From contig NZ_CALXGI010000003.1 in NCBI RefSeq assembly GCF_944387805.1, forward strand, positions 40,722 through 104,721: DNA of 64,000 nucleotides, in the 5' to 3' direction. The translations under genes were made by a program, and so were the position numbers. This DNA is from an uncultured Pseudoflavonifractor sp. GTDB taxonomy: Bacteria > Bacillota > Clostridia > Oscillospirales > Oscillospiraceae. Below, piece by piece: positions 33,481-40,070 of the stretch (the first letter of the stretch is position 1; each line of letters opens with the position of its first letter). The notes under the pieces are model-generated. The model was not told where the DNA came from, searched no databases, and was given only the letters and a program-made list of their open reading frames with translations.

Positions 33481-33524
33481 CATCGGCCCCGGCTGGATTT
33501 TTCAAAATCCGGCCGGGGCCGATG
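33481..33524. terminator. Long hairpin after rubrerythrin
   Basis: A 21-bp stem (CATCGGCCCCGGC extended by GGATTTT, with one G-T pair) folds over a 2-nt loop. The T tract is internal to the stem rather than after it, so it may serve as an mRNA end stabiliser as well as a terminator. Confidence 0.65.
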
Positions 33525-33539
33525 TCTGGAATAAACGGA

Positions 33540-33583
33540 ACAGAGGAGCCGTCCAGCCTTACAGGACTGGACGGCACTTCTGT
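33540..33583 (-). terminator. Terminator of the aldose epimerase gene
   Basis: GCCGTCCAG (33548-33556) pairs with CTGGACGGC (33567-33575), and ACAGA/TCTGT extends the stem. It lies just past the end of the minus-strand epimerase gene and faces the rubrerythrin hairpin. Confidence 0.6.
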
Positions 33584-33600
33584 CTGAAAAGAGTTGAAAC

Positions 33601-34626
33601 TTAGCCGCGGACGGAGAAAGCAAACTCAATACGCTGCTGATAGGGGACGTCCTGCCGCAGGATATTGGAGGGGAAGGCGGGCCAGGCGGCAGCATCAGGC
33701 CAGCCCTGGGCCTCCAGAGCCACGCCGCTCCGGGGGCCGTATACGGCGCCGCCCTTTGCGGAGGGGCAGGAGAGAAAATCGCCGGTGTAGACCTGCAGGC
33801 CGGGCTGGGTGGTGCTCAGCTCCATTGCAATACCGCTCTCCGGGCTGTACAGGCGGGCTGCGGAGTGAAGACCGGTGCGGGAAAAGCAGAAGTTATAGTC
33901 CACAGGAAAATCCAGGGGCTTGGCCCGAAGAAAATCCAGAGGGGTATTTTCCACCTGGAGAATACGGCCTGTAATCAAATTTCGCTCATCCAGCTCTGTG
34001 TACTCGTCTGCAAAGACATGAAGGGTATGCTTGTCAATGGTGCCATTGCCCGCTCCGCTGAGATTAAAATAGGGGTGGTTGGTAAGCGATACCACGGTAT
34101 CCTGATCGGCAAAGGCGGTGAATTCCACAGAGAGGACGCTGCTGTTGCTCCAGGAGAAGGTGACGGACACCTCCAGGTTGCCGGGATAGCCCTCCTCTCC
34201 GTCGGGAGAGCGGCGGCGGAGCACCAGGTTGCCGCCCCGAATTTTGGCAGACCACACATATCGGCTAAAGCCTCGGAATCCGCCGTGAAGCTGGTAGTCC
34301 CCGCAGTTGGCGGAGAGGGGATAGGTCTTGCCGCTCAGGGTGATTTTGGCGCCGGCAATGCGTCCGGCGCAGCGGCCGATGACGGCGCCCAGATAGGCGT
34401 CACCCGACTCATAGTCCCCTATATTATCGTAGCCCAGGAGAACATCAATCAGCTGTCCCGTCTTATCCGGGACGCCGATTCCCCGCAGTGTGCAGCCGTA
34501 ATCCAGAACCTCTACCCAGGCGCCGGAGGAATTTTCAATGCGATAACAGGTAACGGCCTCACCTGTGCTAGTGGTGCCGAAGGGGCGGGCAATCCATACC
34601 CCGGGCTGTACGCCGGTCTGGCTCAT
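33601..34626 (-). CDS. galM: GalM-type aldose 1-epimerase
   Basis: A 341-residue mutarotase that interconverts alpha and beta anomers of galactose or other aldoses. VIGRCAGRIAGAKITLSGK occupies the position of the usual GRYANRI motif, with Gly in place of Asn. The NCGDYQLHGGFRGF and VVSLTNHPYFNLSGAG segments carry the substrate-binding His residues, and the catalytic Glu is expected near the C terminus (GVALEAQGWPDA). No other galactose genes are adjacent. It has its own promoter and terminator. Confidence 0.9.
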   Translation of the reverse strand: MSQTGVQPGVWIARPFGTTSTGEAVTCYRIENSSGAWVEVLDYGCTLRGIGVPDKTGQLIDVLLGYDNIGDYESGDAYLGAVIGRCAGRIAGAKITLSGKTYPLSANCGDYQLHGGFRGFSRYVWSAKIRGGNLVLRRRSPDGEEGYPGNLEVSVTFSWSNSSVLSVEFTAFADQDTVVSLTNHPYFNLSGAGNGTIDKHTLHVFADEYTELDERNLITGRILQVENTPLDFLRAKPLDFPVDYNFCFSRTGLHSAARLYSPESGIAMELSTTQPGLQVYTGDFLSCPSAKGGAVYGPRSGVALEAQGWPDAAAWPAFPSNILRQDVPYQQRIEFAFSVRG

Positions 34627-34677
34627 AATGTGGAGCTCCTTTCAGACAAACAGATATTTAATTGATTTATGGATAAA

Positions 34678-34706
34678 AGTATATAACATTGGCCCGGGGT
34701 TGACAA
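34678..34706 (-). promoter_or_regulatory. Promoter of galM
   Basis: On the minus strand TTGTCA (34701-34706) and TATACT (34678-34683) are exactly 17 bp apart, about 50 bp upstream of the start codon. Confidence 0.75.
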
Positions 34707-34854
34707 CAGAGATTTTATACGATTCTGATGGAATGAGAAAAATAAAATGGTGAAAACAGCCGGAAATTCGAGACCTTTCCGCTAAAATATGTGAGCAGCG
34801 CTGACTCTGGAAGGGATATCTCCGCAGTTGCAGAGAGACAAAACGTCAATTGGA

Positions 34855-34900
34855 GGCATAAAAGGGCTTGAAACCATTTGGTTTCAAGCCCTTTTATGCC
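34855..34900. terminator. 21-bp perfect hairpin between galM and the TetR gene
   Basis: The stem starts GGCATAAAAGGGCTTGAAACC (34855-34875) and is perfectly matched by 34880-34900 around ATTT. A T-rich run (ttttcttttt) follows on the plus strand. No plus-strand gene lies directly upstream; on the minus strand it follows the TetR gene. The region 34707-34950 holds no gene. Confidence 0.7.
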
Positions 34901-34950
34901 TTTTCTTTTTGAAGGAGACGATTAAAACGTATGACGCGCAATAGCACGGG

Positions 34951-35475
34951 TCACAGTTTTTCTCTGTTGAGCGTGATCTGCCTGAACAGTCTGGCGAGTT
35001 GCCCGGGCGTTTCGCGGAAGCCGCGCCGTATCCACTCGTCCAGGAAACCGAACAGTCCATAGGAGTAGAACTGAGCCTCATAACACGCTGCGGCTCCTGC
35101 GCCCTCCGGCGGCATCATGACCCGGCAGAAGGCGTCATATATGCAGGTTTGAAGTCCGGCGGCGCAGATTACCGACAGTGTGTCCCTGATAGAGTGATTG
35201 AAATCAAAGAAGGTTTCGGCGTTCTCCGGATCGTAACGCCTCCGCTCCGCGAGTGCGTGAGTGTCTGCCCAGCGCTCCCACAGACAGATGAGCTTAAAGG
35301 TGAGAGCGTCCTCCTTCCCCCTGAAATTGCGGAACCAGGTGGAGCGGTTGACACCGGCAGAGCGCGCGATTTCGTCCACTGTAATCTTCACAAAAGGCTT
35401 TTCCTTCATTGCCTTGAGCAGCGCGTCGGCCATACACTCCTTTAAAAAAACGGTGGTTTTTGGACTTGCCCCCAT
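34951..35475 (-). CDS. TetR-family transcriptional regulator
   Basis: A 174-residue regulator. The N-terminal helix-turn-helix is in KITVDEIARSAGVNRSTWFRNFRGKEDAL (residues about 31-59, the second half being the recognition helix), a TetR/AcrR-type pattern. The C-terminal half is the ligand/dimer domain and resembles the short TetR_C type. The start at 35475 follows AGGAGGTGAAGCC; an in-frame start 8 codons upstream lacks a ribosome site. It is divergent from the esterase gene across a 185-bp region with an inverted repeat, so autoregulation and control of the esterase are likely. Confidence 0.85.
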   Translation of the reverse strand: MGASPKTTVFLKECMADALLKAMKEKPFVKITVDEIARSAGVNRSTWFRNFRGKEDALTFKLICLWERWADTHALAERRRYDPENAETFFDFNHSIRDTLSVICAAGLQTCIYDAFCRVMMPPEGAGAAACYEAQFYSYGLFGFLDEWIRRGFRETPGQLARLFRQITLNREKL

Positions 35476-35533
35476 GGCTTCACCTCCTGTGTGCGACATT
35501 TCTCTCCAAAAGTTGCTTTCCGCCGGCAGATGC

Positions 35534-35562
35534 TTGCTTATGCGGCCCGTGCCAGGTATAAT
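35534..35562 (+). promoter_or_regulatory. Promoter of the esterase gene
   Basis: TTGCTT (35534-35539) and a perfect TATAAT (35557-35562) are 17 bp apart. Confidence 0.75.
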
Positions 35563-35594
35563 GCACGATATGCGCCTTTCGTTGCATTGTGCAT
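35561..35594 (+). promoter_or_regulatory. Candidate TetR operator at the esterase start site
   Basis: ATGCAC (35561-35566) and GTGCAT (35589-35594) are inverted arms around the expected transcription start. Partial internal matches (GATATGCG, TTGCATT) extend the symmetry. Repressor binding here is inferred. Confidence 0.4.
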
Positions 35595-35660
35595 CTTTGG
35601 TCTATCGGTATGGTAAGCCGTACCGGGAGAAAAGTCAACGGGGAGATTTGGAGGTTTGCA

Positions 35661-36701
35661 ATGGAAAAAGGAAAAACGAACAAAAAGCGCACCGGCCTGA
35701 AGGCGGCCGGAATCATATTGGCGGCAATTCTGCTGCTGGGGGCAGGGCTGTATTGTTACGTCTTGACCCATACGCAGGTTGTCGTGGGGCTGATACAGAG
35801 GGCGCTGTACGGCGGAGCGAGCCCCAACTCCTTTGAGCCGCTGAACACGCCGGGCAGCGGGATGACAGAGGCGGGACAGTATAAGCTCAATGATATCGCC
35901 TATGGTACGGAGTATCCAAACAGCTTCCTGGACATTACTTATCCGGACGCCGCGCTGGAGACCGAGCGGCCTACTCTGTTTTACTTTCATGGCGGCGGCT
36001 TTTTCGGCGGGAGTAAGGCCATGGGCGACCCGATGGCCGCAAATGAGGCCACAGCGCTGATTGACGATCTCTGCGCACAGGGTTACAATATCGTCAACGT
36101 GGATTATGCCCTTGTGCCGGATTATCATTTCCCCGTTCCTCTGTTCCAGATGAACGAGGCGATTCGCTTTATTTCAGACCATAAAGACGAGTACCACATC
36201 AACATGGACAACATCGTATTAATGGGGAGTTCTGCCGGGGCGATCATGGCGGCGCAATACGGCACGGTTATCTCCAGCTCGGAGTATGCGGCGCTGCTGG
36301 GCATTGATCCGGCGCTCTCCACATCCCAAGTCGCCGCAGTTGTTGTGGACGACGCACCGCTTGTCTATGAGGAGATGTCTGTGGAATGCAAAATGCTGAT
36401 TGGGAACTACGTCAAGGGCTCCATCTATCTGAATGAAGATGAACTGAACCGTTATGAATGCATCCCTCATATGACTTCGGATTATCCCGCTGCATTCCTG
36501 CTGGGCAGTGAGTACAGACTGGACATGATCGCCATGTCGGAAAAGCTGACCGGGCTGGGCGTAGAGCATGTACTGGCCGACCCGCTTGAGGAGCATGGGT
36601 CAGAACAGCCGCATTGCTTTGTAGCAAACGAGAGAAACGACCCGGTGGCAGCAGAAGCCTTTACCAGGTTGCTTGAGTTCATCGGCGAAAAGGTGCGCTG
36701 A
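35661..36701 (+). CDS. Membrane-anchored alpha/beta-hydrolase (carboxylesterase/lipase-like)
   Basis: A 346-residue protein. Residues about 14-34 form one membrane helix, so the catalytic domain is outside the membrane. The oxyanion motif FYFHGGGFFGGSK and the nucleophile loop LMGSSAGAIMAAQ put it in the hormone-sensitive-lipase/BD-FAE-like esterase group. Candidate catalytic residues at the end are Asp or Glu in ADPLEEHG and the His in EQPHCF. The natural substrate is unknown; an acylated small molecule or carbohydrate ester is possible. The start at 35661 follows TGGAGG. A TetR regulator is divergent. Confidence 0.83.
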   Translation: MEKGKTNKKRTGLKAAGIILAAILLLGAGLYCYVLTHTQVVVGLIQRALYGGASPNSFEPLNTPGSGMTEAGQYKLNDIAYGTEYPNSFLDITYPDAALETERPTLFYFHGGGFFGGSKAMGDPMAANEATALIDDLCAQGYNIVNVDYALVPDYHFPVPLFQMNEAIRFISDHKDEYHINMDNIVLMGSSAGAIMAAQYGTVISSSEYAALLGIDPALSTSQVAAVVVDDAPLVYEEMSVECKMLIGNYVKGSIYLNEDELNRYECIPHMTSDYPAAFLLGSEYRLDMIAMSEKLTGLGVEHVLADPLEEHGSEQPHCFVANERNDPVAAEAFTRLLEFIGEKVR

Positions 36702-36765
36702 GCAGGTCCGACAATAAAAGAGAAACAAATCGTCCGTGCGGAATGCCAAAGGGCCGCTAAAACAG

Positions 36766-36810
36766 AAAGAAACCTGCTTTTGCTCAAAATCAAAAACAGG
36801 TTTCTTTTTT
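36766..36810 (+). terminator. Terminator after the esterase gene
   Basis: AAAGAAACCTG pairs with CAGGTTTCTTT, and the T run continues to 36810. Confidence 0.88.
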
Positions 36811-36870
36811 CGAGGGCGGTTAAAATCGATATTCTCCGTTCCTGGATTGATTGACAGAAGGACCACCCCA

Positions 36871-36999
36871 CGGCCCTTTCGGGCCGCGCCGCTTTTGCGG
36901 CGCACAAGTGTTTTCGCCAGAGACGAAAACCTTGGCGGAGGGGCAATTCATTTGCCCCGAGCATGTTAAAGCAAAGGGTGGGGCCGCCCTCTGGGCGGC
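36871..36999 (-). repeat. Multi-hairpin element, copy 1, downstream of tRNA-Leu copy 1
   Basis: Consecutive hairpins are seen: CGGCCC/GGGCCG, GCGCCGC/GCGGCGC, GTTTTCG/CGAAAAC (36910-36930), GGGGCAA/TTGCCCC (36940-36958) and GCCGCCC/GGGCGGC (36983-36999). The same order recurs in copy 2 with compensatory changes. The stretch 36702-37621 has no protein gene; it holds these elements, terminators, promoters and two tRNA genes. Confidence 0.7.
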
Positions 37000-37004
37000 G
37001 GAAC

Positions 37005-37046
37005 AAAAAAAGAAAGACATCTGCTTTCAGCAGATGTCTTTCTTTT
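37005..37046 (-). terminator. Terminator of tRNA-Leu copy 1
   Basis: On the minus strand AAAGAAAGACATCTGCT and its complement form a long stem with a TTC/GAA loop, followed by a T run (plus-strand A run at 37005-37012). It abuts the tRNA 3-prime end. Confidence 0.85.
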
Positions 37047-37134
37047 TGGTGCGCGAGGCGGGACTTGAACCCGCACGTGCGTAATGCACACTAGAACCTG
37101 AATCTAGCGAGTCTGCCAATTCCACCACTCGCGC
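37047..37134 (-). tRNA. tRNA-Leu (anticodon CAG), copy 1
   Basis: An 88-nt gene including an encoded CCA end. Acceptor arm GCGCGAG pairs with CTCGCGC, the anticodon stem CTAGA/TCTAG encloses TTCAGGT so the anticodon is CAG, a long variable arm (TGTGCATTACGCACG) shows a class II tRNA, and the T-arm has GGTTCAAGTCC. It decodes CUG, the favoured Leu codon in this GC-rich region. Confidence 0.96.
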
Positions 37135-37176
37135 GTTTCATTTTGCTTGATGCATTCATAGCTCCAAACAACGGAT

Positions 37177-37208
37177 ATTATACTATCACATTGCGCATAA
37201 TTTGTCAA
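37177..37208 (-). promoter_or_regulatory. Promoter of tRNA-Leu copy 1
   Basis: TTGACA (37203-37208, minus strand) is followed after 17 bp by TAGTATAAT, which contains two overlapping -10 candidates. Confidence 0.75.
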
Positions 37209-37248
37209 GAGAAAAGTAAACACACAGCAGCGGATGCGCCGTGCGAGC

Positions 37249-37338
37249 GTTTTGCCGTAGGCAAAACCTCGGCGCAGGCGGAATTCACTTCCGCCGAGCA
37301 TTTGGATCACCGAAGGGTGGAGCCGCCCTCTGGGCGGC
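37249..37338 (-). repeat. Multi-hairpin element, copy 2, downstream of tRNA-Leu copy 2
   Basis: GTTTTGCC/GGCAAAAC (37249-37267), GGCGGAA/TTCCGCC (37277-37295) and GCCGCCC/GGGCGGC (37322-37338) follow in the same order as in copy 1. In the second hairpin the loop is TTCAC versus TTCAT while stem pairs differ in both arms, so pairing is kept. Confidence 0.7.
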
Positions 37339-37342
37339 GGAA

Positions 37343-37385
37343 CAAAAAAAGAAAGACATCCGCTTTCAGCAGATGTCTTTCTTTT
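37343..37385 (-). terminator. Terminator of tRNA-Leu copy 2
   Basis: Same AAAGAAAGACAT stem as in copy 1 with one C-A mismatch, and a T run on the minus strand. Confidence 0.85.
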
Positions 37386-37473
37386 TGGTGCGCGAGGCGG
37401 GACTTGAACCCGCACGTGCGTAATGCACACTAGAACCTGAATCTAGCGAGTCTGCCAATTCCACCACTCGCGC
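37386..37473 (-). tRNA. tRNA-Leu (anticodon CAG), copy 2
   Basis: Identical to copy 1 over all 88 nt, including the CCA end, CAG anticodon and long variable arm. It has its own promoter and terminator, so the two copies are separate transcription units. Confidence 0.96.
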
Positions 37474-37519
37474 ATCTCATTTTTGCCTGCTGCACTCAAA
37501 GAGCTCAGCGACAGATGAT

Positions 37520-37548
37520 ATAGTACCACATTAGGATAAGACTGTCAA
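37520..37548 (-). promoter_or_regulatory. Promoter of tRNA-Leu copy 2
   Basis: TTGACA (37543-37548, minus strand) and TACTAT (37520-37525) are 17 bp apart. Confidence 0.8.
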
Positions 37549-37621
37549 CAGTTTTCTCCCAAAAATCGAAAATATTTTTGCGCCTTGTGGGCATACTGAA
37601 AAACGGGAAGGAGTGAGGGTT

Positions 37622-38050
37622 GTGGACAGCGACAGAGCACTGCTCAATTATGTCTATCAAAACGCGGAGATGGGTACCAGGACCATTGATAAATTATTGG
37701 GAATTGTAGAGGACAAGGAGTTCCTGCGCCATCTGGAAGCACAGAAGAGGGAGTACAGCGCCTTTGAGCGGGAGGCGGGGAATCTGCTGGAGCGGGACGG
37801 CCGCGGCGCCAAGGGGCTCAACGTCCTGGAGAAGATGAGCACCTACCTGATGATCGACATACAGACTTTAACAGACCGTTCTGCATCCCATGTGGCGGAG
37901 ATGATGATGGTGGGCAGCAATATGGGGGTCATCAACGCGGTGAAGAATCTGAAGAAATATCCGGACGCGAACCGTGACACCAGGGCGCTGATGGAGCGGC
38001 TGCTCAAAGCGGAAGAGGGCAATGTGCAGCAACTGAAAAAATTTTTGTAA
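37622..38050 (+). CDS. Small all-helical hypothetical protein
   Basis: A 142-residue soluble protein that I do not recognise with certainty. It has four long amphipathic helices, no Cys, and charged heptad-like stretches (ALLNYVYQNAEMGTRTIDKL, EFLRHLEAQKREYSAFEREA, TYLMIDIQTLTDRSASHVAE, NRDTRALMERLLKAEEGNVQ). The pattern resembles ferritin-like four-helix bundles, but the E-x2-H metal ligands are not obvious. The GTG start at 37622 has AAGGAG 8 bp upstream. It stands alone between a tRNA and a terminator. Confidence 0.7.
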   Translation: MDSDRALLNYVYQNAEMGTRTIDKLLGIVEDKEFLRHLEAQKREYSAFEREAGNLLERDGRGAKGLNVLEKMSTYLMIDIQTLTDRSASHVAEMMMVGSNMGVINAVKNLKKYPDANRDTRALMERLLKAEEGNVQQLKKFL

Positions 38051-38056
38051 AGAACA

Positions 38057-38085
38057 GGGGCGGTGCGGCATATGCGCACCGCCCC
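38057..38085. terminator. Terminator between the helical protein and the cysteine desulfidase gene
   Basis: GGGGCGGTGCG (38057-38067) pairs with CGCACCGCCCC (38075-38085). It lies between convergent genes and may serve both. Confidence 0.75.
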
Positions 38086-38092
38086 GTTATGT

Positions 38093-39385
38093 TCAGGTGG
38101 CGTCCTTCTTATGGATGATCATGTCCAGGATGAGCCGGTCCAGCTCGTCGGAGCCCTCGTTGCCCAGCAGGGCAAAATTGTCGATGGTGTACTCAGGACG
38201 CTGCTCCACGATGCCCTCGTTGGAGGCCACCCGGAGATGGCGCATGGCCAGAGTGGCGGCCAGCATGGCGGCGTTGGTACAGGTGGAGATTTTCAGGGCG
38301 CAGGAGGCCTTGGCGCCGTCACACAGCATGCCGGCCACATTGCCCAGCACGTTGGAGATGGCGCAGGCGATCTCGCCCAGCCCGCCGCCCCGGAGCCACA
38401 CCACCGCGCTGGCCACGCCGGTGGAGGCCACCACGGCGCCGCACAGGGCGGAGAGCACGCCGAACCGGGACTTGATGTAGATGGTAATCAGGTTGGACAG
38501 AGCACAGGCCCGAATCAGGCGCTCCCGGTCCTTACCGTCCACCCGCTCCCAGACGGCCACCACCGGCATGGTGGCGGCAATGCCCTGGTTGCCTGAGCCG
38601 GAGTTGGACATGACGGGCAGGTCCACACCGGCCATACGGGCGTCGGCGGCGGCGCCCGCCAGAGTCATGGCATAGTTGGTGGTGTCGTTGGCCAGGGCGC
38701 CCGCCCGCACGTCCTCCCGGATGGTCTTTCCCACCTGGAGGCCGTAATTATTGGCCAACCCCTCCTGGGCGATTTTGGAGTTGAGGACGATGGCCTGTTC
38801 CACCAGGGAGAACTCTGTCAGGGGCGCGGCAGTGCAGAATTCATACACATCTGCCAGACGGCAGTTCAGTCCTTCAGTGTGGCCGGCGCCCTCAACGGCG
38901 CAGCTGTTCTGATAGATAACAGCACCATTCTTGACAATGGAGTCCACGTGGGTGTGGGAACCCGCCACCCGGGCCACCACAGTGTCAGCTGCGGTGTGGA
39001 GCTCTACCTCGATGTACAGCTTGTCGGGGACATCCGCCCGGTCCAGCTCCACCCTGCCGTCCTGCACCAGACGGGCGGCTTGGGCTACGCCCGCCGGGTC
39101 CAGGTGTTCCAGCAGCTCCAGCTCTTTGGCGGGGTCCCCGCACACTGCGCCGATGGCAACGGCATACTTGGGACCAGTAAACTCAGTGCCTGGGATGCCC
39201 ACCACAAAAGCATTTTTGATGATGTTGGCGGAGGCACGGAGGATAATCTGCTCGATGGGGCCGGATGCCTGCGCCCGGGCAGTGGCGCCGGCAAAGGCAA
39301 TGGCCACCGGTTCGGTACAGCCGGTGGCCACCTTCAACCCGGCAGCCATAGCATTACGCAGGACCTGTATCGTCTGCTGATCCAT
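38093..39385 (-). CDS. cyuA: L-cysteine desulfidase family protein (CyuA / UPF0597, serine-dehydratase-alpha-like)
   Basis: A 430-residue [4Fe-4S] lyase that breaks L-cysteine into sulfide, ammonia and pyruvate. The first cluster Cys is in VATGCTEPVAIAFAGA near residue 23, and further conserved Cys lie in GNVAGMLCDGAKASCALK. PVMSNSGSGNQGIAA is the family signature. The start at 39385 follows AAGGAAGG; the longer in-frame extension is not supported. It is the second gene after ridA. Serine or another amino acid as substrate cannot be excluded. Confidence 0.87.
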   Translation of the reverse strand: MDQQTIQVLRNAMAAGLKVATGCTEPVAIAFAGATARAQASGPIEQIILRASANIIKNAFVVGIPGTEFTGPKYAVAIGAVCGDPAKELELLEHLDPAGVAQAARLVQDGRVELDRADVPDKLYIEVELHTAADTVVARVAGSHTHVDSIVKNGAVIYQNSCAVEGAGHTEGLNCRLADVYEFCTAAPLTEFSLVEQAIVLNSKIAQEGLANNYGLQVGKTIREDVRAGALANDTTNYAMTLAGAAADARMAGVDLPVMSNSGSGNQGIAATMPVVAVWERVDGKDRERLIRACALSNLITIYIKSRFGVLSALCGAVVASTGVASAVVWLRGGGLGEIACAISNVLGNVAGMLCDGAKASCALKISTCTNAAMLAATLAMRHLRVASNEGIVEQRPEYTIDNFALLGNEGSDELDRLILDMIIHKKDAT

Positions 39386-39416
39386 AGACTGACCTTCCTT
39401 TTGTATCAATAAGCGC

Positions 39417-39797
39417 TCAACCCTTGCAGGCCACGGCCTCAATCTCCACCAGGGCGTCCTTGGGCAGGCGAGCCACCTGGACTGCGGCGCGGGCGGGGCA
39501 GTCGCCGGTGAAGAACTCGCCATACACGGTGTTCATGGCGCCGAAGTGCTCCATATCCTGCAGGAACACGCCCACACGGACCACGTCGGCCATGGTCATG
39601 CCGGCGGCCTCCACAATGTTCTTTACATTGGTGAGGGACTGGCGGGTCTGAGCGGTAATATCATCGCCGGCAAAGGCGCCGGTGGCGGGATCAATGGGGA
39701 GCTGGCCGGAGACGAAGAGGAAATCGCCGGCCTTGACCGCCTGAGAGTAGGGGCCGATGGCGCCCGGCGCGCCGGTGGTGCTGATGATTTCTTTCAT
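39417..39797 (-). CDS. ridA: RidA, reactive enamine/imine deaminase
   Basis: A 126-residue protein of the YjgF/YER057c/UK114 family. [20 protein letters not shown], the FVSGQLPID stretch, and the substrate-binding Arg in [22 protein letters not shown] are diagnostic. RidA hydrolyses 2-aminoacrylate/2-iminopropanoate before it damages PLP enzymes. The cysteine desulfidase encoded 31 bp downstream should release exactly that intermediate, so the pairing makes sense. Confidence 0.95.
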   Translation of the reverse strand: MKEIISTTGAPGAIGPYSQAVKAGDFLFVSGQLPIDPATGAFAGDDITAQTRQSLTNVKNIVEAAGMTMADVVRVGVFLQDMEHFGAMNTVYGEFFTGDCPARAAVQVARLPKDALVEIEAVACKG

Positions 39798-39864
39798 GGG
39801 AAAGAGCCTCCTTCAATCAAAATGAAAGCAGCCTCCCCGCAGTGGGGACGAAGCCTTTATTGAA

Positions 39865-39893
39865 AGAATAGAGGAAAAAAACGGCTTTGTCAA
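39865..39893 (-). promoter_or_regulatory. Promoter of the ridA-cyuA operon
   Basis: TTGACA (39888-39893, minus strand) and TATTCT (39865-39870) are 17 bp apart, about 70 bp upstream of ridA. A small CCCC-ACTG-CGGGG-type hairpin lies in the leader. Confidence 0.8.
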
Positions 39894-39971
39894 CGTATAT
39901 AGGGAGGAGAAAAAGAAAAAGATTTTGAACCCAGAAAAAAATTTAGCTTTTCAATGGAAAATTTTTATTTT

Positions 39972-39999
39972 TTGTAACAAAATACCTTTCCTGTACAAT
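39972..39999 (+). promoter_or_regulatory. Promoter of the repeat-built exported protein
   Basis: TTGTAA (39972-39977) and TACAAT (39994-39999) are 16 bp apart in an AT-rich stretch, 71 bp before the start codon. Confidence 0.6.
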
Positions 40000-40070
40000 A
40001 TACATGGTGAAGGGCTCAACAGCATATCCCACAGAAATTGGCGTATGCCGCCGGAAAAGGAGAAATGGAT

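Noticed and set aside
36851..37433. Small frames ending in REAGLEPARA or RRDLNPHVRNAH over the tRNA-Leu genes
   Set aside because: These peptides arise from reading the tRNA-Leu sequence antisense, a well-known source of spurious annotations.
36702..37621. An insertion sequence or integration site at the duplicated tRNA-Leu genes
   Set aside because: No transposase or integrase, no target-site duplication and no partial tRNA was seen; each copy has its own promoter and terminator.
39798..39860. T-box or other riboswitch in the ridA leader
   Set aside because: Only one small hairpin is present; the leader of about 65 nt is too short and lacks the T-box sequence and antiterminator.
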